NCBI GenBank assembly: GCA_026004775.1
Contig: BPJU01000005.1
Coordinates: forward strand, 292,161 to 356,160
DNA length: 64,000 nt
Source: Pirellulaceae bacterium
GTDB lineage: Bacteria; Planctomycetota; Planctomycetia; Pirellulales; Pirellulaceae
Direction: 5' to 3'
Shown one piece after another: positions 47,357 to 56,712 of the stretch. Numbering within the stretch: position 1 is the stretch's first letter; each line of letters starts with the position of its first letter. A program made the position numbers and the translations under genes. Under the pieces are notes generated by a model that ran no database searches, was not told where the DNA came from, and worked only from the letters and a program-made list of their open reading frames with translations.

Positions 47357-48919
47357 CTATTGTCTGATCGTAATCGCCACCGGAGGCGATTGGCCGTATT
47401 TCTTGCCTTTCTTGTCTTCAATCGTCACCTGAATCTTATAGCTCCCGCCTGCCAAATTCTTGGGAAGAAAAATACGATAAGGCAGAAAATAATCCGTCCG
47501 AATGTTACGACAGGTCTGCTTGTCCAATGGCAAATCGTAGTCGGCAATGCGACGACCCGCCGAATCCAGTATCTGATAGCTTCCTTGAAACTCCGTTTCA
47601 TACCCATCTGCCGTCTGCTCGACGGCGAAATTTGCAACTTCCACATATAGTATCACTTCCTGCTCGGGCTTGAAAACATAGGGCTCGAATTCTACGTATT
47701 GGCCGAAGCTATCGACGCGGCGGCACAACGCCAGATTGCGTACGTCCAAGGAACTGGCGGCAGCCAAGTAGTGTACGGCTTCGCGAAAATAGCGCAAGGC
47801 AAGCTTGTTGCGCCTGTCGGGTACGGGTGAGCCGTTCGGGTCCAGCAATTCGTACAGCCCGGCGGCTGCCAGTTTCCAGAATTCGCCCGTCTGCTGGTCT
47901 ATTCCGTCGATCGGCCGAACCGATTCGTCTCGCTGCTGGGCCACCACATAGAAAAGCCGCAGGGTGGCTTCCAGTCGCTGCCGCTCGCTCGACTCGCCAC
48001 CCATAGACTGCTGTAACTCGCGGCGCAAGGATTCGATCGTCCTTTCTAGATCTCGCCGCCACTGCCCGCTCTGCCAATCGGATTCACTGCTTGTGTTCGC
48101 GGAAGTAGTTTCGTCCGCGGCAGAACTTCGAGAATCCGACGTCGGACGCTCGGCTTCCCGAGATCCATCGCTGGACGTCGAAGCGCTGGAAGAAGCCGGC
48201 GGCGCACTGGGCTGGGAGACAGTTGGGGGCGAGCTGCTCGACGTCTGAGCTGTGCCGGCCTTGGTCGTATCTTGCCTGTTGTCCGCTTGAGAACCAGTCA
48301 ACGACGGCGGTGAGGCACCGGTCGAAGCCGACGGGGTATGGTCTGCGGAGATCTCCCTTTCGGCTGGTCTGATTGCAGCCAGGTCCGGCGCGGGTCTAGC
48401 GCTTTCCTGCGATGGCCGGCGGCGTGTACTTGCCGTTGCCGAGACCGCAGCATTCGGGGCGTGAGCCAAAGAAGAAGGTGCCTCATTACGCCCGCTGCCC
48501 GATGCCCCTTCATTCTCGGAAGGCGCCGTAGGCGGTGTGGTGGACTGCTGGAACAAGGCGAGTTGTTGGGTAAGTAACTGGCGCTGTGCTCCACTCAGGC
48601 GATTGTCCTCCTGTACCGCGACGGAAAGCCGGGGTTCGGTTTCCGTCCCGTCAGCGGGCGGACGTGCATCATCCGAAGTATCCAATCCGGCTTCGGGGGC
48701 TTGGGGCCTGTCGTCCGAATCGGACATCGACTGAGTCGCTGACAATTTTTCCGGCGTGGGTGCTCTAGCTGCGGAATCGCCGGCCGAGCTTTCCACGGGC
48801 GGCCACACTTGGATCCATTTGCTTTCGGTGAGCTGGCCGCGAGCGCACCCTACGAGCTGGACCACGAGCACCAGGAAAAAGCCGCTTCGCGCCCCACTAC
48901 GGACTCCCGCTCGCTCCAT
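47357..48919 (-). CDS. Large Ser/Thr/Pro-rich lipoprotein of unknown function
   Basis: The N-terminus is a lipoprotein signal (SGFFLVLVVQLVGCARG, Cys near 25). Residues 40-280 are low-complexity Ser/Thr/Pro/Ala with no fold. Residues 285-350 are helical (DLERTIESLRRELQQSMGGE; RLEATLRLFYVVAQQ), and the last 150 form a beta-rich domain (PYVFKPEQEVILYVEVANFA; DYFLPYRIFLPKNLAGGSYK). This layout recurs in planctomycete envelope proteins I cannot name. It begins about 140 bp beyond the nuclease array and is transcribed towards it. Confidence 0.7.
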   Translation of the reverse strand: MERAGVRSGARSGFFLVLVVQLVGCARGQLTESKWIQVWPPVESSAGDSAARAPTPEKLSATQSMSDSDDRPQAPEAGLDTSDDARPPADGTETEPRLSVAVQEDNRLSGAQRQLLTQQLALFQQSTTPPTAPSENEGASGSGRNEAPSSLAHAPNAAVSATASTRRRPSQESARPAPDLAAIRPAEREISADHTPSASTGASPPSLTGSQADNRQDTTKAGTAQTSSSSPPTVSQPSAPPASSSASTSSDGSREAERPTSDSRSSAADETTSANTSSESDWQSGQWRRDLERTIESLRRELQQSMGGESSERQRLEATLRLFYVVAQQRDESVRPIDGIDQQTGEFWKLAAAGLYELLDPNGSPVPDRRNKLALRYFREAVHYLAAASSLDVRNLALCRRVDSFGQYVEFEPYVFKPEQEVILYVEVANFAVEQTADGYETEFQGSYQILDSAGRRIADYDLPLDKQTCRNIRTDYFLPYRIFLPKNLAGGSYKIQVTIEDKKGKKYGQSPPVAITIRQ

Positions 48920-49385
48920 GGTACTCCCTCACCCTGATGGCACTTACCCTGGCGACGCAACTTCCCTGATGGAGCGGGAATCGTACGGAAATTTTCGGAC
49001 ATCTGCAAGCCAAAAGAGCTAACAGCCGATACGCGACGTTCGACAATGCGACCGCACCTCCCCCAGATGGTCCTTTCGTTGATTGCCGCTCCGCAGAAGA
49101 CCGCTAAAACGAATTGCTTCTCGACTTTACCACGCCGGAGAAACCGGCAAGCTTTTGCTCTTCGGAATGTTGGGCAAATGCGGCAAGACACGAGCTCGAT
49201 GCAAACATTGCAAGTTGGGCATATTGGGTTTACTCAAACCAATTTGGGTAGTCCGACGGTCATAGCTCGTCGATGAAAAGGCTTGGGGCGGTGGGCATCG
49301 GAGCGCCGCGAACTTGCGATCCCGGTTTCAGTCGGTTCCTGAGCTAACCGGTGTTGGAAATAAATTGACGGCGGGTGTCGAAGCA
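48920..49385. other. Intergenic region between divergent genes, no gene recognised
   Basis: Separates two divergent secreted-protein genes and must contain both promoters. Short open frames at 49046-49276 look random. No palindrome or RNA was noticed. Confidence 0.4.
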
Positions 49386-51563
49386 ATGAAACGGTGCACT
49401 ACTGGGCTGACATGGTGGGTGGTATGGCTCAGCGCCGCCATGTCGGCCTGGGGCCAACCGTATCCAGGTTATCCTGCGGGAGTAACCGCCACCGAATCCA
49501 ACGCAACCGGTTCGGGGCATCCGGCGTCCGGCACTGTGCTCCAGCCTTTCTATGTACGGAGTCGTCGCTTTGGGCTGCCGGTGCAGCTTCTCCAAACTCC
49601 CTACCAAGTCCAAGCCGTGCAACTGTACGTATCGCGGGACGGTGGAGCCACCTGGCAACTCTATGCACAACAACCTGTGCCGGCCACCGAGTTTACTTTC
49701 GAGGCACCGAACGACGGCAGTTATTGGTTTTCTTCCAAAACGGTCGATGTGCAGAACGTGGTAAGGCCCGGCGGGGTGCCGCGTCCGGAACAATGGGTCG
49801 TGGTCGATACGGCTCGCCCACAGATCCAGCTTTATGCCGAATTGCAACGTGATCATTCGGTTCGAATTGCATGGCAGGTGGTCGATGAAAATCTGGATGT
49901 GAGGTCACTGCGTTTGGAGTTTCGCGAGGGGATATTATCGGCGTGGCAACCGCTGATCGACCCGGTGCCGCTTTCGCAAAGTCCGCCCGTGGCGGCAGGA
50001 AGTCGGCCTGCGGGAGTGCATGGCCAATACGTCTGGCGCCCGGAAGTACAAGCGAAGGTGATCGAGCTGCGGATGACGGCGGCGGACTTAGCCGGCAACA
50101 CGTCGCTGGAGATCCAGCGAGTCTTCTTGCCCAAGAACCAGACGGTCCAGCCTCAAGCAACCGTGCCGCAAGCAGGCACGCCGCCCGCTCCGCCAGCCGC
50201 TCTGGGTTCGTCGCGCTACACGACTCCCGCGGCCACCACGAATTGGCAACCATCCGCACCACCAGTCGCACAGAATCCCAACCTTGCCGCAAACCCAGCC
50301 CCTTCCTTCGGTACTTCAGGAGCCACGTCACCACTGCCCACGACCGCAGGGCAACCCGGAATCCCGGGCGGCGGCGGGACTGCCGTACCGCCAGCCGGTA
50401 TACCCTCGCCTGTCCAGCCCATTCCCGATATTCCCACGCCACCCGCCGCTGCGGTGTCACCGCAGGCAGTTCCGGTACCACCTGCTTCTACCGGCCCCAA
50501 TGACGTGCCCGAAGGCAGGTCAGCTATTTATGGTCAAACGCGGAGCGATTTGGCGAGCCGCCATACGCATCCCGCCAGTGAAACGGCCGGTTCGGTTTCC
50601 GGAAAGGATTGGCCGAGCGACAACCGTGTGCCCGCAACGTCGACCAATTTAGCTAATACCAGTAGTGCCGGGACGTCAGAGCCTTCAAAGACGATCCAAC
50701 GGATGACCGAAGCCGTGGCTCCTTCCGCCACTGCCCAGTTGGTAACCAATCCCTATTATCCGTCTACGCAAGACGCATCCGACGAGGGTCAGCAAACACG
50801 CACCACCGATTCGTCGTCATCCAACGGTACAAGTGAGAGCGGTACGGCGCCGAGCTTTGCCGGCACGTCTTCCGGCAGCTTTCCCACACCATCACCGGAC
50901 CCATCGTCGGTCTCTCTACCTGATGGCCAGGCGGTGCGTGTGACGGGCCAGCAGCGGTTCCAACTGGAATACGACCTGGAGTCGTCCCATGCCAACGGCG
51001 CTCAGGAGATCCAGCTTTGGGGAACGCGTGACGGAGGCGTCACGTGGGAAAAGTGGGGCGTGGACAGTGACAAGACCAGTCCCTTCGACGTGCAGGTCGA
51101 TCAGGACGGGGTGTATGGCTTTCGCGTGGTAATCATAGCCGCCAACGGCCTGGCCACCGACGTGCCACGTTCCGGCTCGCCGGCCGATTTGTGGGTAATT
51201 GTGGATACCAAGCCCCCCCAAGCGGAAATTACGGCGGTCGCGTACGGAACAGGATCCCACGTCGGCGAACTGGAAATCCGCTGGCAGGCTGAGGACGACT
51301 ACCCGGAAAGTCGCCCCATCAGTCTCTACTTTGGCCCGTCGCCAGATGGCCCATGGACAACCATTGCTGCCGGCTTGCCCAACACCGGGCAATATTATTG
51401 GGTCATCGACGGTTCTGTTCCCAAGAAAGTGTTCATTCGGCTGGAGGTAACCGACCGAGCCGGCCACAGTGTCGAACGAGTGACTCGCGAACCGATCAAC
51501 CTTGAAGCACTGGTTCCACGAGCACGGATTCGCGGGTTGCGCGAATTGAAAGTTTCGAAATAG
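49386..51563 (+). CDS. Secreted protein with Ig-like modules and long Pro/Ser/Thr linker
   Basis: ATG 49386 starts a signal peptide (TGLTWWVVWLSAAMSAWGQ). Two related halves flank a low-complexity linker (about residues 260-500): the first has VQLYVSRDGGATWQLYAQQP and YWFSSKTVDVQNVVRPGGVP, the second IQLWGTRDGGVTWEKWGVDS and YGFRVVIIAANGLATDVPRS, both followed by VVDT/VDTxxP and a further beta domain (LRLEFREG; ISLYFGPSPDGPW). It is an all-beta extracellular protein, possibly an adhesin or envelope component. No enzyme motif is present. The ribosome site is weak. Confidence 0.7.
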   Translation: MKRCTTGLTWWVVWLSAAMSAWGQPYPGYPAGVTATESNATGSGHPASGTVLQPFYVRSRRFGLPVQLLQTPYQVQAVQLYVSRDGGATWQLYAQQPVPATEFTFEAPNDGSYWFSSKTVDVQNVVRPGGVPRPEQWVVVDTARPQIQLYAELQRDHSVRIAWQVVDENLDVRSLRLEFREGILSAWQPLIDPVPLSQSPPVAAGSRPAGVHGQYVWRPEVQAKVIELRMTAADLAGNTSLEIQRVFLPKNQTVQPQATVPQAGTPPAPPAALGSSRYTTPAATTNWQPSAPPVAQNPNLAANPAPSFGTSGATSPLPTTAGQPGIPGGGGTAVPPAGIPSPVQPIPDIPTPPAAAVSPQAVPVPPASTGPNDVPEGRSAIYGQTRSDLASRHTHPASETAGSVSGKDWPSDNRVPATSTNLANTSSAGTSEPSKTIQRMTEAVAPSATAQLVTNPYYPSTQDASDEGQQTRTTDSSSSNGTSESGTAPSFAGTSSGSFPTPSPDPSSVSLPDGQAVRVTGQQRFQLEYDLESSHANGAQEIQLWGTRDGGVTWEKWGVDSDKTSPFDVQVDQDGVYGFRVVIIAANGLATDVPRSGSPADLWVIVDTKPPQAEITAVAYGTGSHVGELEIRWQAEDDYPESRPISLYFGPSPDGPWTTIAAGLPNTGQYYWVIDGSVPKKVFIRLEVTDRAGHSVERVTREPINLEALVPRARIRGLRELKVSK

Positions 51564-51676
51564 TTGTGAGATTCCCCGAAGGTTGCAAGCCTCACTTGGT
51601 CTAACTACTCAATTTTCTCTCAACCGATCCCCCGTTAGTACGGCGGCTGGGGACGCGAGCCACCTTCGCCACGCAG

Positions 51677-51885
51677 TAACCGTTCACGGTTAGCAAATGA
51701 AGAACACGATATTGGCTTATGGGCTAGCGGAAGTCGCAAGGCGGCCGCGGTAGCGGCCGCCGCAAGACTTCCGCAACGAAAAAATCTTCGCGAAGCGTCC
51801 ACATTCCATGTGCGGAACACGCAAGTGTTCCGCACCTGTGGAAACGAGGCTCCGAAACAGCCTGTGATTCAACCGTGAACGGTTA
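51677..51885 (-). mobile_element. MITE-like element, complete copy C, 209 bp
   Basis: Flanked by a 10-bp direct repeat CGCCACGCAG (51667-51676 and 51886-51895), which is a target-site duplication. The ends are perfect 15-bp inverted repeats TAACCGTTCACGGTT, each itself nearly palindromic. Inside are two hairpins: 51812-51820/51825-51833, and 51740-51748/51753-51761 nested in GGAAGTC/GACTTCC (51729-51735/51766-51772). No coding capacity. The partner transposase is not in this window. Confidence 0.85.
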
Positions 51886-51986
51886 CGCCACGCAGTCCCG
51901 TCCCATCACTGATCACCGTCTGATAAAATAGTCGGCTGTTCAAAGGCTTTGCGTGGTATCCTGCTCAGTCGAGCTTTGCTCCGAAA

Positions 51987-52904
51987 ATGCCGTTCCGATA
52001 TGCGTGTCCACATTGCGGCATCGAAACGCTGGTCGATGACCGGTACGAAGGTCAGAGCGGGCCGTGTGCCGGATGCGGCTTGACGGTCGTCATCGAGCGG
52101 CCTCGGCCGGTGCGGCAGCTTCCCACACAAAGGAAGAATGCCCGCCAAGATGTGTCGGTCGGCACGATCCGCATCATGATCGGGGTGTTGCTGTTGGCGG
52201 CAGCCGTCGGCAGCCTTGCTACTTGGATCATCTACGCGAATCTACTGCCGCGGTGGCGAGCCTGGCAGCAGGCTCGTCAGGCAGTCCATTGCCAGCAACA
52301 GTTAAAAAAAATCGCCATCGCCCTGCGCAACTACTACGCCGACTACGGCCAACTGCCGCCCGTTGTAGTCAAGGCCGCGGACGGCACACCGATGCATAGC
52401 TGGAGAGTCCTTCTGTTACCCTATTTGGGGTACGAAGCGTTATGGGCCAACTACCGTTTGGACCAACCCTGGAACAGCCCGGCCAATCAAGCCGTGGCGA
52501 TGACCATCCCCGCCGAATACCAAGACACGAGCCAACTCGGGTCGAACACCACGCCTTTCCTGGCCATTACGGGACCGAATGCTGCATGGACAATCGCTGA
52601 AACGCGGCAATCGGCAAAGTTTGCGGAACCGGCTCAACAAATCATTCTGGTTATGGAAATGGCAGGTTCTAATATACTCTGGACGCAGCCGGTGGACGCG
52701 GACCTGAGTAAAATATCATTCACCATTAATGGCAAACATCCTATCGGCCCGCGTGCCGGCCATTCCGGCGGGCCTCATGTAATGGCCATGGATGGATCGG
52801 TTTACCAATTGCGCCCCGACTTGCCGGACCACATGGTACGCAGCTTGTTGGATGCCACGGACGGCGCGACACTCTCGATGGGCACGGTCGTACAACCGCC
52901 ATAA
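51987..52904 (+). CDS. DUF1559-family protein with N-terminal zinc ribbon and membrane helix
   Basis: A four-cysteine zinc ribbon (CPHCGIETLVDD, then GPCAGCGLTVV) at residues 7-35 precedes a transmembrane helix (GVLLLAAAVGSLATWIIYAN) and a pilin-like DUF1559 domain with HCQQQLKKIAIALRNYYADY, PMHSWRVLLLPYLGYEALWA and the C-terminal HVMAMDGSVYQL that corresponds to the H-x9-DG type motif. DUF1559 proteins are hugely expanded in planctomycetes and resemble type II secretion pseudopilins; individual roles are unknown. The zinc-ribbon fusion is less usual than the normal prepilin leader. Confidence 0.85.
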   Translation: MPFRYACPHCGIETLVDDRYEGQSGPCAGCGLTVVIERPRPVRQLPTQRKNARQDVSVGTIRIMIGVLLLAAAVGSLATWIIYANLLPRWRAWQQARQAVHCQQQLKKIAIALRNYYADYGQLPPVVVKAADGTPMHSWRVLLLPYLGYEALWANYRLDQPWNSPANQAVAMTIPAEYQDTSQLGSNTTPFLAITGPNAAWTIAETRQSAKFAEPAQQIILVMEMAGSNILWTQPVDADLSKISFTINGKHPIGPRAGHSGGPHVMAMDGSVYQLRPDLPDHMVRSLLDATDGATLSMGTVVQPP

Positions 52905-53153
52905 GACATTTGCTGCCTGGCGCGGATAACAGGGCAAGTTCCGCGGTGGCAAAGAAAGGATAGCCACTCTACTCGGCAACCGTATTGATCGCGCCGCATC
53001 GGCCGGTGGTTGTCGCACTGCGCCGGGCCCGTCTATGATGATGGCGCCGGGGCTCGCTGCCCGTGTTGGTAAGCGTGCCCCGGAGCCACGTCGTGCCTTT
53101 CATCCAGTGTGCCTTTCGTCCGGTGACGGATCTGGATAAAAACGGAGCTGACG

Positions 53154-54314
53154 ATGCCGAGTCGCAACAAGAGCAATGCGGGTGCGGAATCCACCTCCAG
53201 TGCCGATGTTCAGGGCCGTGAGCAGCGTGTTATCCATGCGCTGGACTTTCTGGAAAACAGCGGAGCTTATCTCCCTGCGGCGGCCACGCTGCTGATGGGG
53301 AACGAGCCGTATCTGAGGCGTATGGTGCTGGACGAATTGATTGCCCAGCGTGCTCCGGACGAAGGTTCGTATGAGGTGTTGCAAGGGCCGGACCTGGAGT
53401 GGCGAGATTTTTCCAGCCACCTGGAGACCCGTTCGCTTTTCAGTCCGGATCGTGCTCGGCTGGTCGTCGTGGACGAAGCGGAAGCCTTCGTTTCGGACAA
53501 CCGGCAGAAGCTGGAAAAGTATCTGGCGAATCCATCGCCCGCCACCGAACTGGTATTGATCGCGCATTCGATCAACACCGACACGAAAGTTTACAAGCTG
53601 CTTGCCACAAGACATCGTGTTATCCGCTGTACGGCACCGCCCGGCTGGGGAGGGCGAGGCGTCGACACAGGTCGCGTGCTTCAGTGGCTGATGAGCCGGG
53701 CAGCGCGCGTGCATCGCGTCACGTTGGACCCAAAGGCGGGGCAAGTGATGCTGGACCGAGTGGGAGTCGATTTCGGCGTGCTGGATCAGGAATTGGCTCG
53801 GCTGGCGGTGCTAAGGCTGCCGGAGACGCATTTGTCGGTGGAGTTCGTCGACGAGCATGTGGGGAATTGGCGGATGAGAACCGGCTGGGAGATGATTGAT
53901 GCGATGCTACGAGGTGACGCCGCCACCGCACTTCAGATGCTCCACCGCCTGTTGGATTCCGGCGAGGGCGATGTCAGTTTGGTGTTTGGGCAGCTTTCCT
54001 GGGCGTTGCGCCAGTATGCGGCCGCCACGCGCATCGTGCAGCGTGCCGAACGTGCCGGGCAACGCCCGCAATTACCGGCCGCTCTGGCGGCCGCCGGAGT
54101 TCGCGACGTGCCGCGAGGCAATGTGCAGCGAGCCGTCACCAACCTGCGGCAAATCGGCCGCCGCCGAGCAAGCCAACTTTATCGCTGGCTGCTCGAAATC
54201 GACCTGGCCCTCAAAGGTACCCACTCGCAGCCCGACCGGGCTCGCTTTGCCCTTGAACAATTAATCCTCAAGCTCAGCAGACCAACCGCGCCCGCTCCAT
54301 CCAGAACCGAATAA
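53154..54314 (+). CDS. holA: DNA polymerase III subunit delta
   Basis: The clamp-loader delta subunit, which opens the sliding clamp. The N-terminal AAA-like domain shows LLMGNEPYLRRMVLDELIAQ, SLFSPDRARLVVVDEAEAFV and LEKYLANPSPATELVLIAHS; the central and C-terminal helices show DFGVLDQELARLAVLRLPET, WEMIDAMLRGDAATALQMLH and LLEIDLALKGTHSQP, the hallmark ending of HolA. Length 386 aa, slightly long because of a 25-residue N-terminal extension. It is monocistronic here. Confidence 0.9.
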   Translation: MPSRNKSNAGAESTSSADVQGREQRVIHALDFLENSGAYLPAAATLLMGNEPYLRRMVLDELIAQRAPDEGSYEVLQGPDLEWRDFSSHLETRSLFSPDRARLVVVDEAEAFVSDNRQKLEKYLANPSPATELVLIAHSINTDTKVYKLLATRHRVIRCTAPPGWGGRGVDTGRVLQWLMSRAARVHRVTLDPKAGQVMLDRVGVDFGVLDQELARLAVLRLPETHLSVEFVDEHVGNWRMRTGWEMIDAMLRGDAATALQMLHRLLDSGEGDVSLVFGQLSWALRQYAAATRIVQRAERAGQRPQLPAALAAAGVRDVPRGNVQRAVTNLRQIGRRRASQLYRWLLEIDLALKGTHSQPDRARFALEQLILKLSRPTAPAPSRTE

Positions 54315-54600
54315 TCTTTTCTGTAAGCGTTCAACGGTTGGTTAGCCGGCAATCGCGGCAGGCCGACCGGTGTGCATCGCTATCGACTCCATGTGCGTGA
54401 ACTCTTTCTGGTTGTTCAATGCCCATGGGAATGGCGAAAAGATAAAAGGGGTCAGAATAATAGACCATTTCTTCAACAATCAATCTTTTGGCGAGTGCCA
54501 AGACTATCCACAGCCGAAAAGGCGCCGGGCGTTCGCCCAACCGGTTCCTCACCGTCTGGGATAAATAGTCGAATGCCCTTGCTGGTGGCAAGTGGAAAAC

Positions 54601-54838
54601 CCTACTCCCTATCCCCCCTTTAGGACGTACCAACGCTTCTCCTTCTCCCCCTTTAGGACGTACAAACACTACTCCCTCTAACCCTTTAGGACGCACAAAC
54701 GATACTCCATCTCCCCCTTTAGGACCTACAAACGCTCCTCCCTCTTTCCCGTTAGGACGTACAAACGCTACTCCCTCTCCCCCTTTAGGACGTACAAACG
54801 TCACTCCCTCTCCCCCTTTAGGACGTACAAACGCCACT
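54601..54838 (-). repeat. 33-bp minisatellite left of IS110 transposase
   Basis: Seven units with a 33-bp period (the first slightly longer), consensus CTACTCCCTCTCCCCCTTTA followed by GGACGTACAAACG. Because 33 is a multiple of three, a spurious 168-codon minus-strand frame shows an 11-residue repeat (FVRPKGGEGVA). The array ends in a complete TTTA hairpin (54839-54864) followed by a GC-type hairpin near 54896-54925, the same two hairpins found in the nuclease array. Confidence 0.9.
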
Positions 54839-54864
54839 CCCTCTCCCCCTTTAGGGGGAGAGGG
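54839..54864. repeat. TTTA-loop hairpin, solo copy
   Basis: Perfect 11-bp inverted repeat CCCTCTCCCCC / GGGGGAGAGGG around TTTA, identical to the hairpin of the nuclease array units 7 kb away. Confidence 0.9.
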
Positions 54865-55035
54865 TCGGGGTGAGGGGGTTAGCTATTCCCTGCCCCCCCT
54901 CACCCTACCCTCTCCCCCCGCAGGCGGGGGGAGAGAAGCTATGAAGACTTCGGAAACGTCGTTCCGGCGGTTAGGATATGGCGAGCGTTTCGGTGTTTTT
55001 TGACGGCGTTAACCCATTCGAGCAGGAGGTTGGCG

Positions 55036-56079
55036 ATGTATTACTGTGGTATCGACCTGGGCGGTGAGTCGAGCTATGTGTTCGTTACGGATGCCAAGGG
55101 AACCAAGCTGTGGGCCGGAACGATCAAGACGACGGCGACGGCATTCCAGGAATTGGTGAAGAAGTTTTCCAAGGAAGGGTTGGCAATTGCTATTGAGGCA
55201 GGTAACCAGACAAACTGGGTCTATCGAACACTGGTGGAAGCCGGTGCGAAGGTGACCGTGGTTAATCCGAAGAAGGTAAAGCTAATTGCGGAAAGTCGTC
55301 GTAAGACGGACAAGGTGGATGCCAAGATTCTGTGTGAACTGTTACGGCTGGATGGTCTGCCGGAACCGGTGCACATGCCCAGCCCGCAAACGCTTAAGGT
55401 CCGTCGGCTGTTGTCGGCACGCCGGCAATTGGTAAGGCAAAGAACGAAGTTGTGCAACTTTGTGCGTTCGGCGCTGCGGCAGGCAGGCATCCGCCTTCCG
55501 GCGCGTGCCCTGTGTTACATGGTGGGTTGGGAAAGGCTGCTTCAAGGAGGTGTGCAGGACCCAGAATTGTTGACGATCGTGTCCAATTATTACGCGGTAT
55601 TTGTGCAGTTAACCCAATCGATTCGCGAGCTGGACCGCCAGTTGGCGGAACTGCTGAACGATGCTCGCGTCAAACGGCTGAAGACGATGCCGAAGGTGGG
55701 CCCAATTGCGGCTCTGACATTTGTGGCGGCGGTGGATGATGTGAAGCGTTTTTCCTCGTCGCGGAAACTGATTTCGTATGCGGGTTTGGCGCCGACGGTG
55801 CGGCAAAGCAGTGAACGAACCCAATACGGTCCGATAACCCGGGAGGGCAGGCGGGAATTGCGGGCCGTCTGGGTGCAGATAGCCCACCTGGTGGTCAATG
55901 ACACGACGCCAGCCACGCGACCGTTGCGTGCATGGTTCGATCGTGTGGCGAGAAGACGGGGCAGGAAAACGGCAATTGTGGGTCTGGCGAGGCGATTGTT
56001 GGTGATTGCCTACCAGTTAGTCAAAAATGACGTGGATTACCAAGTAGAGCGGCTAAAAAGAAAACGCCGCGTTGCTTGA
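55036..56079 (+). CDS. IS110-family transposase
   Basis: 347 aa. The N-terminal DEDD (RuvC-like) domain is recognisable: YYCGIDLGGESSYVFVTDAK, LAIAIEAGNQTNWVYRTLVE and RRKTDKVDAKILCELLRLDG. The C-terminal Transposase_20 domain carries TMPKVGPIAALTFVAAVDDV and LISYAGLAPTVRQSSERTQY with the expected serine region. ATG 55036 has AGGAGG upstream. IS110 elements are guided by a noncoding bridge RNA from their own ends, so functional RNA may lie in the roughly 100 bp before or the region after the gene. Element ends could not be fixed because no TIR exists in this family. Confidence 0.92.
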   Translation: MYYCGIDLGGESSYVFVTDAKGTKLWAGTIKTTATAFQELVKKFSKEGLAIAIEAGNQTNWVYRTLVEAGAKVTVVNPKKVKLIAESRRKTDKVDAKILCELLRLDGLPEPVHMPSPQTLKVRRLLSARRQLVRQRTKLCNFVRSALRQAGIRLPARALCYMVGWERLLQGGVQDPELLTIVSNYYAVFVQLTQSIRELDRQLAELLNDARVKRLKTMPKVGPIAALTFVAAVDDVKRFSSSRKLISYAGLAPTVRQSSERTQYGPITREGRRELRAVWVQIAHLVVNDTTPATRPLRAWFDRVARRRGRKTAIVGLARRLLVIAYQLVKNDVDYQVERLKRKRRVA

Positions 56080-56087
56080 CGAGGGTA

Positions 56088-56125
56088 CTGGGGCAGGGAC
56101 CGACAGTCCCCAGGTCCCTCCCCAG
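56088..56125 (+). other. Strong hairpin just after IS110 transposase
   Basis: CTGGGG-C-AGGGACC (56088-56101) pairs with GGTCCCT-CCCCAG (56113-56125) around an 11-nt loop; one bulged C. There is no T tract, so it is not an obvious terminator. It may belong to the element's noncoding RNA or end structure. Confidence 0.6.
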
Positions 56126-56407
56126 ACACCCACCCCCTTCCCTAATTCTGTGTTGCTGGGAATTGCTGGGAAGCGGGACGGCCGTGGACGGATGGGGACA
56201 CACCTAACCTCCGATCAGACCGAGTACCAAGGTTCTCAAAGCAAATGACGTGGAGCTTTGAGGAAGACAGCCCGCCCCGACAGCCCTGGCCCTTATGAGG
56301 CCCGTGGGAGAGAATGGGCGTCTTCTACTTGACAGGACCAGCTTAGTGTGCGGCGTCATAGCGCTAGCGCGAATGGGAGGTTGGTCAAGTTCCACGCTCA
56401 CAAGGCT
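56126..56407. other. Noncoding region between IS110 hairpin and minisatellite
   Basis: No gene is recognised. The right end of the IS110 element probably lies in this stretch, but it cannot be located without an uninterrupted homologous site. Confidence 0.35.
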
Positions 56408-56712
56408 TGGGGAGAGGGCGTGGGAAGTTTTTCCGCAGGCAGGAGGAGAGGGCGTGGAAAGTTTCTCCGCAAGCGGGGGAGAGGGAGTAGGAGGTTTTTC
56501 CGCAAGCGAGGGAATAGGGAGTAAGAAGTTTTTCCCCAGGCAGGGGAAGAAAGCGTGGGAAGTTTTGCGCAAGCGGGAGGAAATGGAGTAGGAAGTTTTT
56601 TCCGGAAGCGGGCGAAGAGGGAGTAGGAAGTTTTTCCGCAGGCGGGGGAAGAGGGAGTAGGAAGTTTTCTTTGTAGGCGGGGAGAGAGGGAGTCGATAGC
56701 GTTTTTTTCCGC
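56408..56712 (+). repeat. 33-bp minisatellite right of IS110 transposase
   Basis: About nine degenerate units, period near 33 bp, consensus GGGGAGAGGGAGTAGGAAG followed by TTTTTCCGCAAGCG. It shares the 16-bp core GGGGGAGAGGGAGTAG with the array on the other side of the transposase gene but lies in the opposite orientation and has a different second half. Phenylalanine/leucine/proline-rich minus-strand frames across it are artefacts. Confidence 0.85.

Noticed and set aside
54601..54838. CRISPR-like regular repeats
   Set aside because: The whole 33-bp unit repeats, including the would-be spacers, so there are no unique spacers; no cas genes are nearby.
56408..56712. CRISPR-like or repeat-protein gene on the minus strand
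   Set aside because: Degenerate minisatellite without unique spacers; the long frame exists only because the period is a multiple of three.
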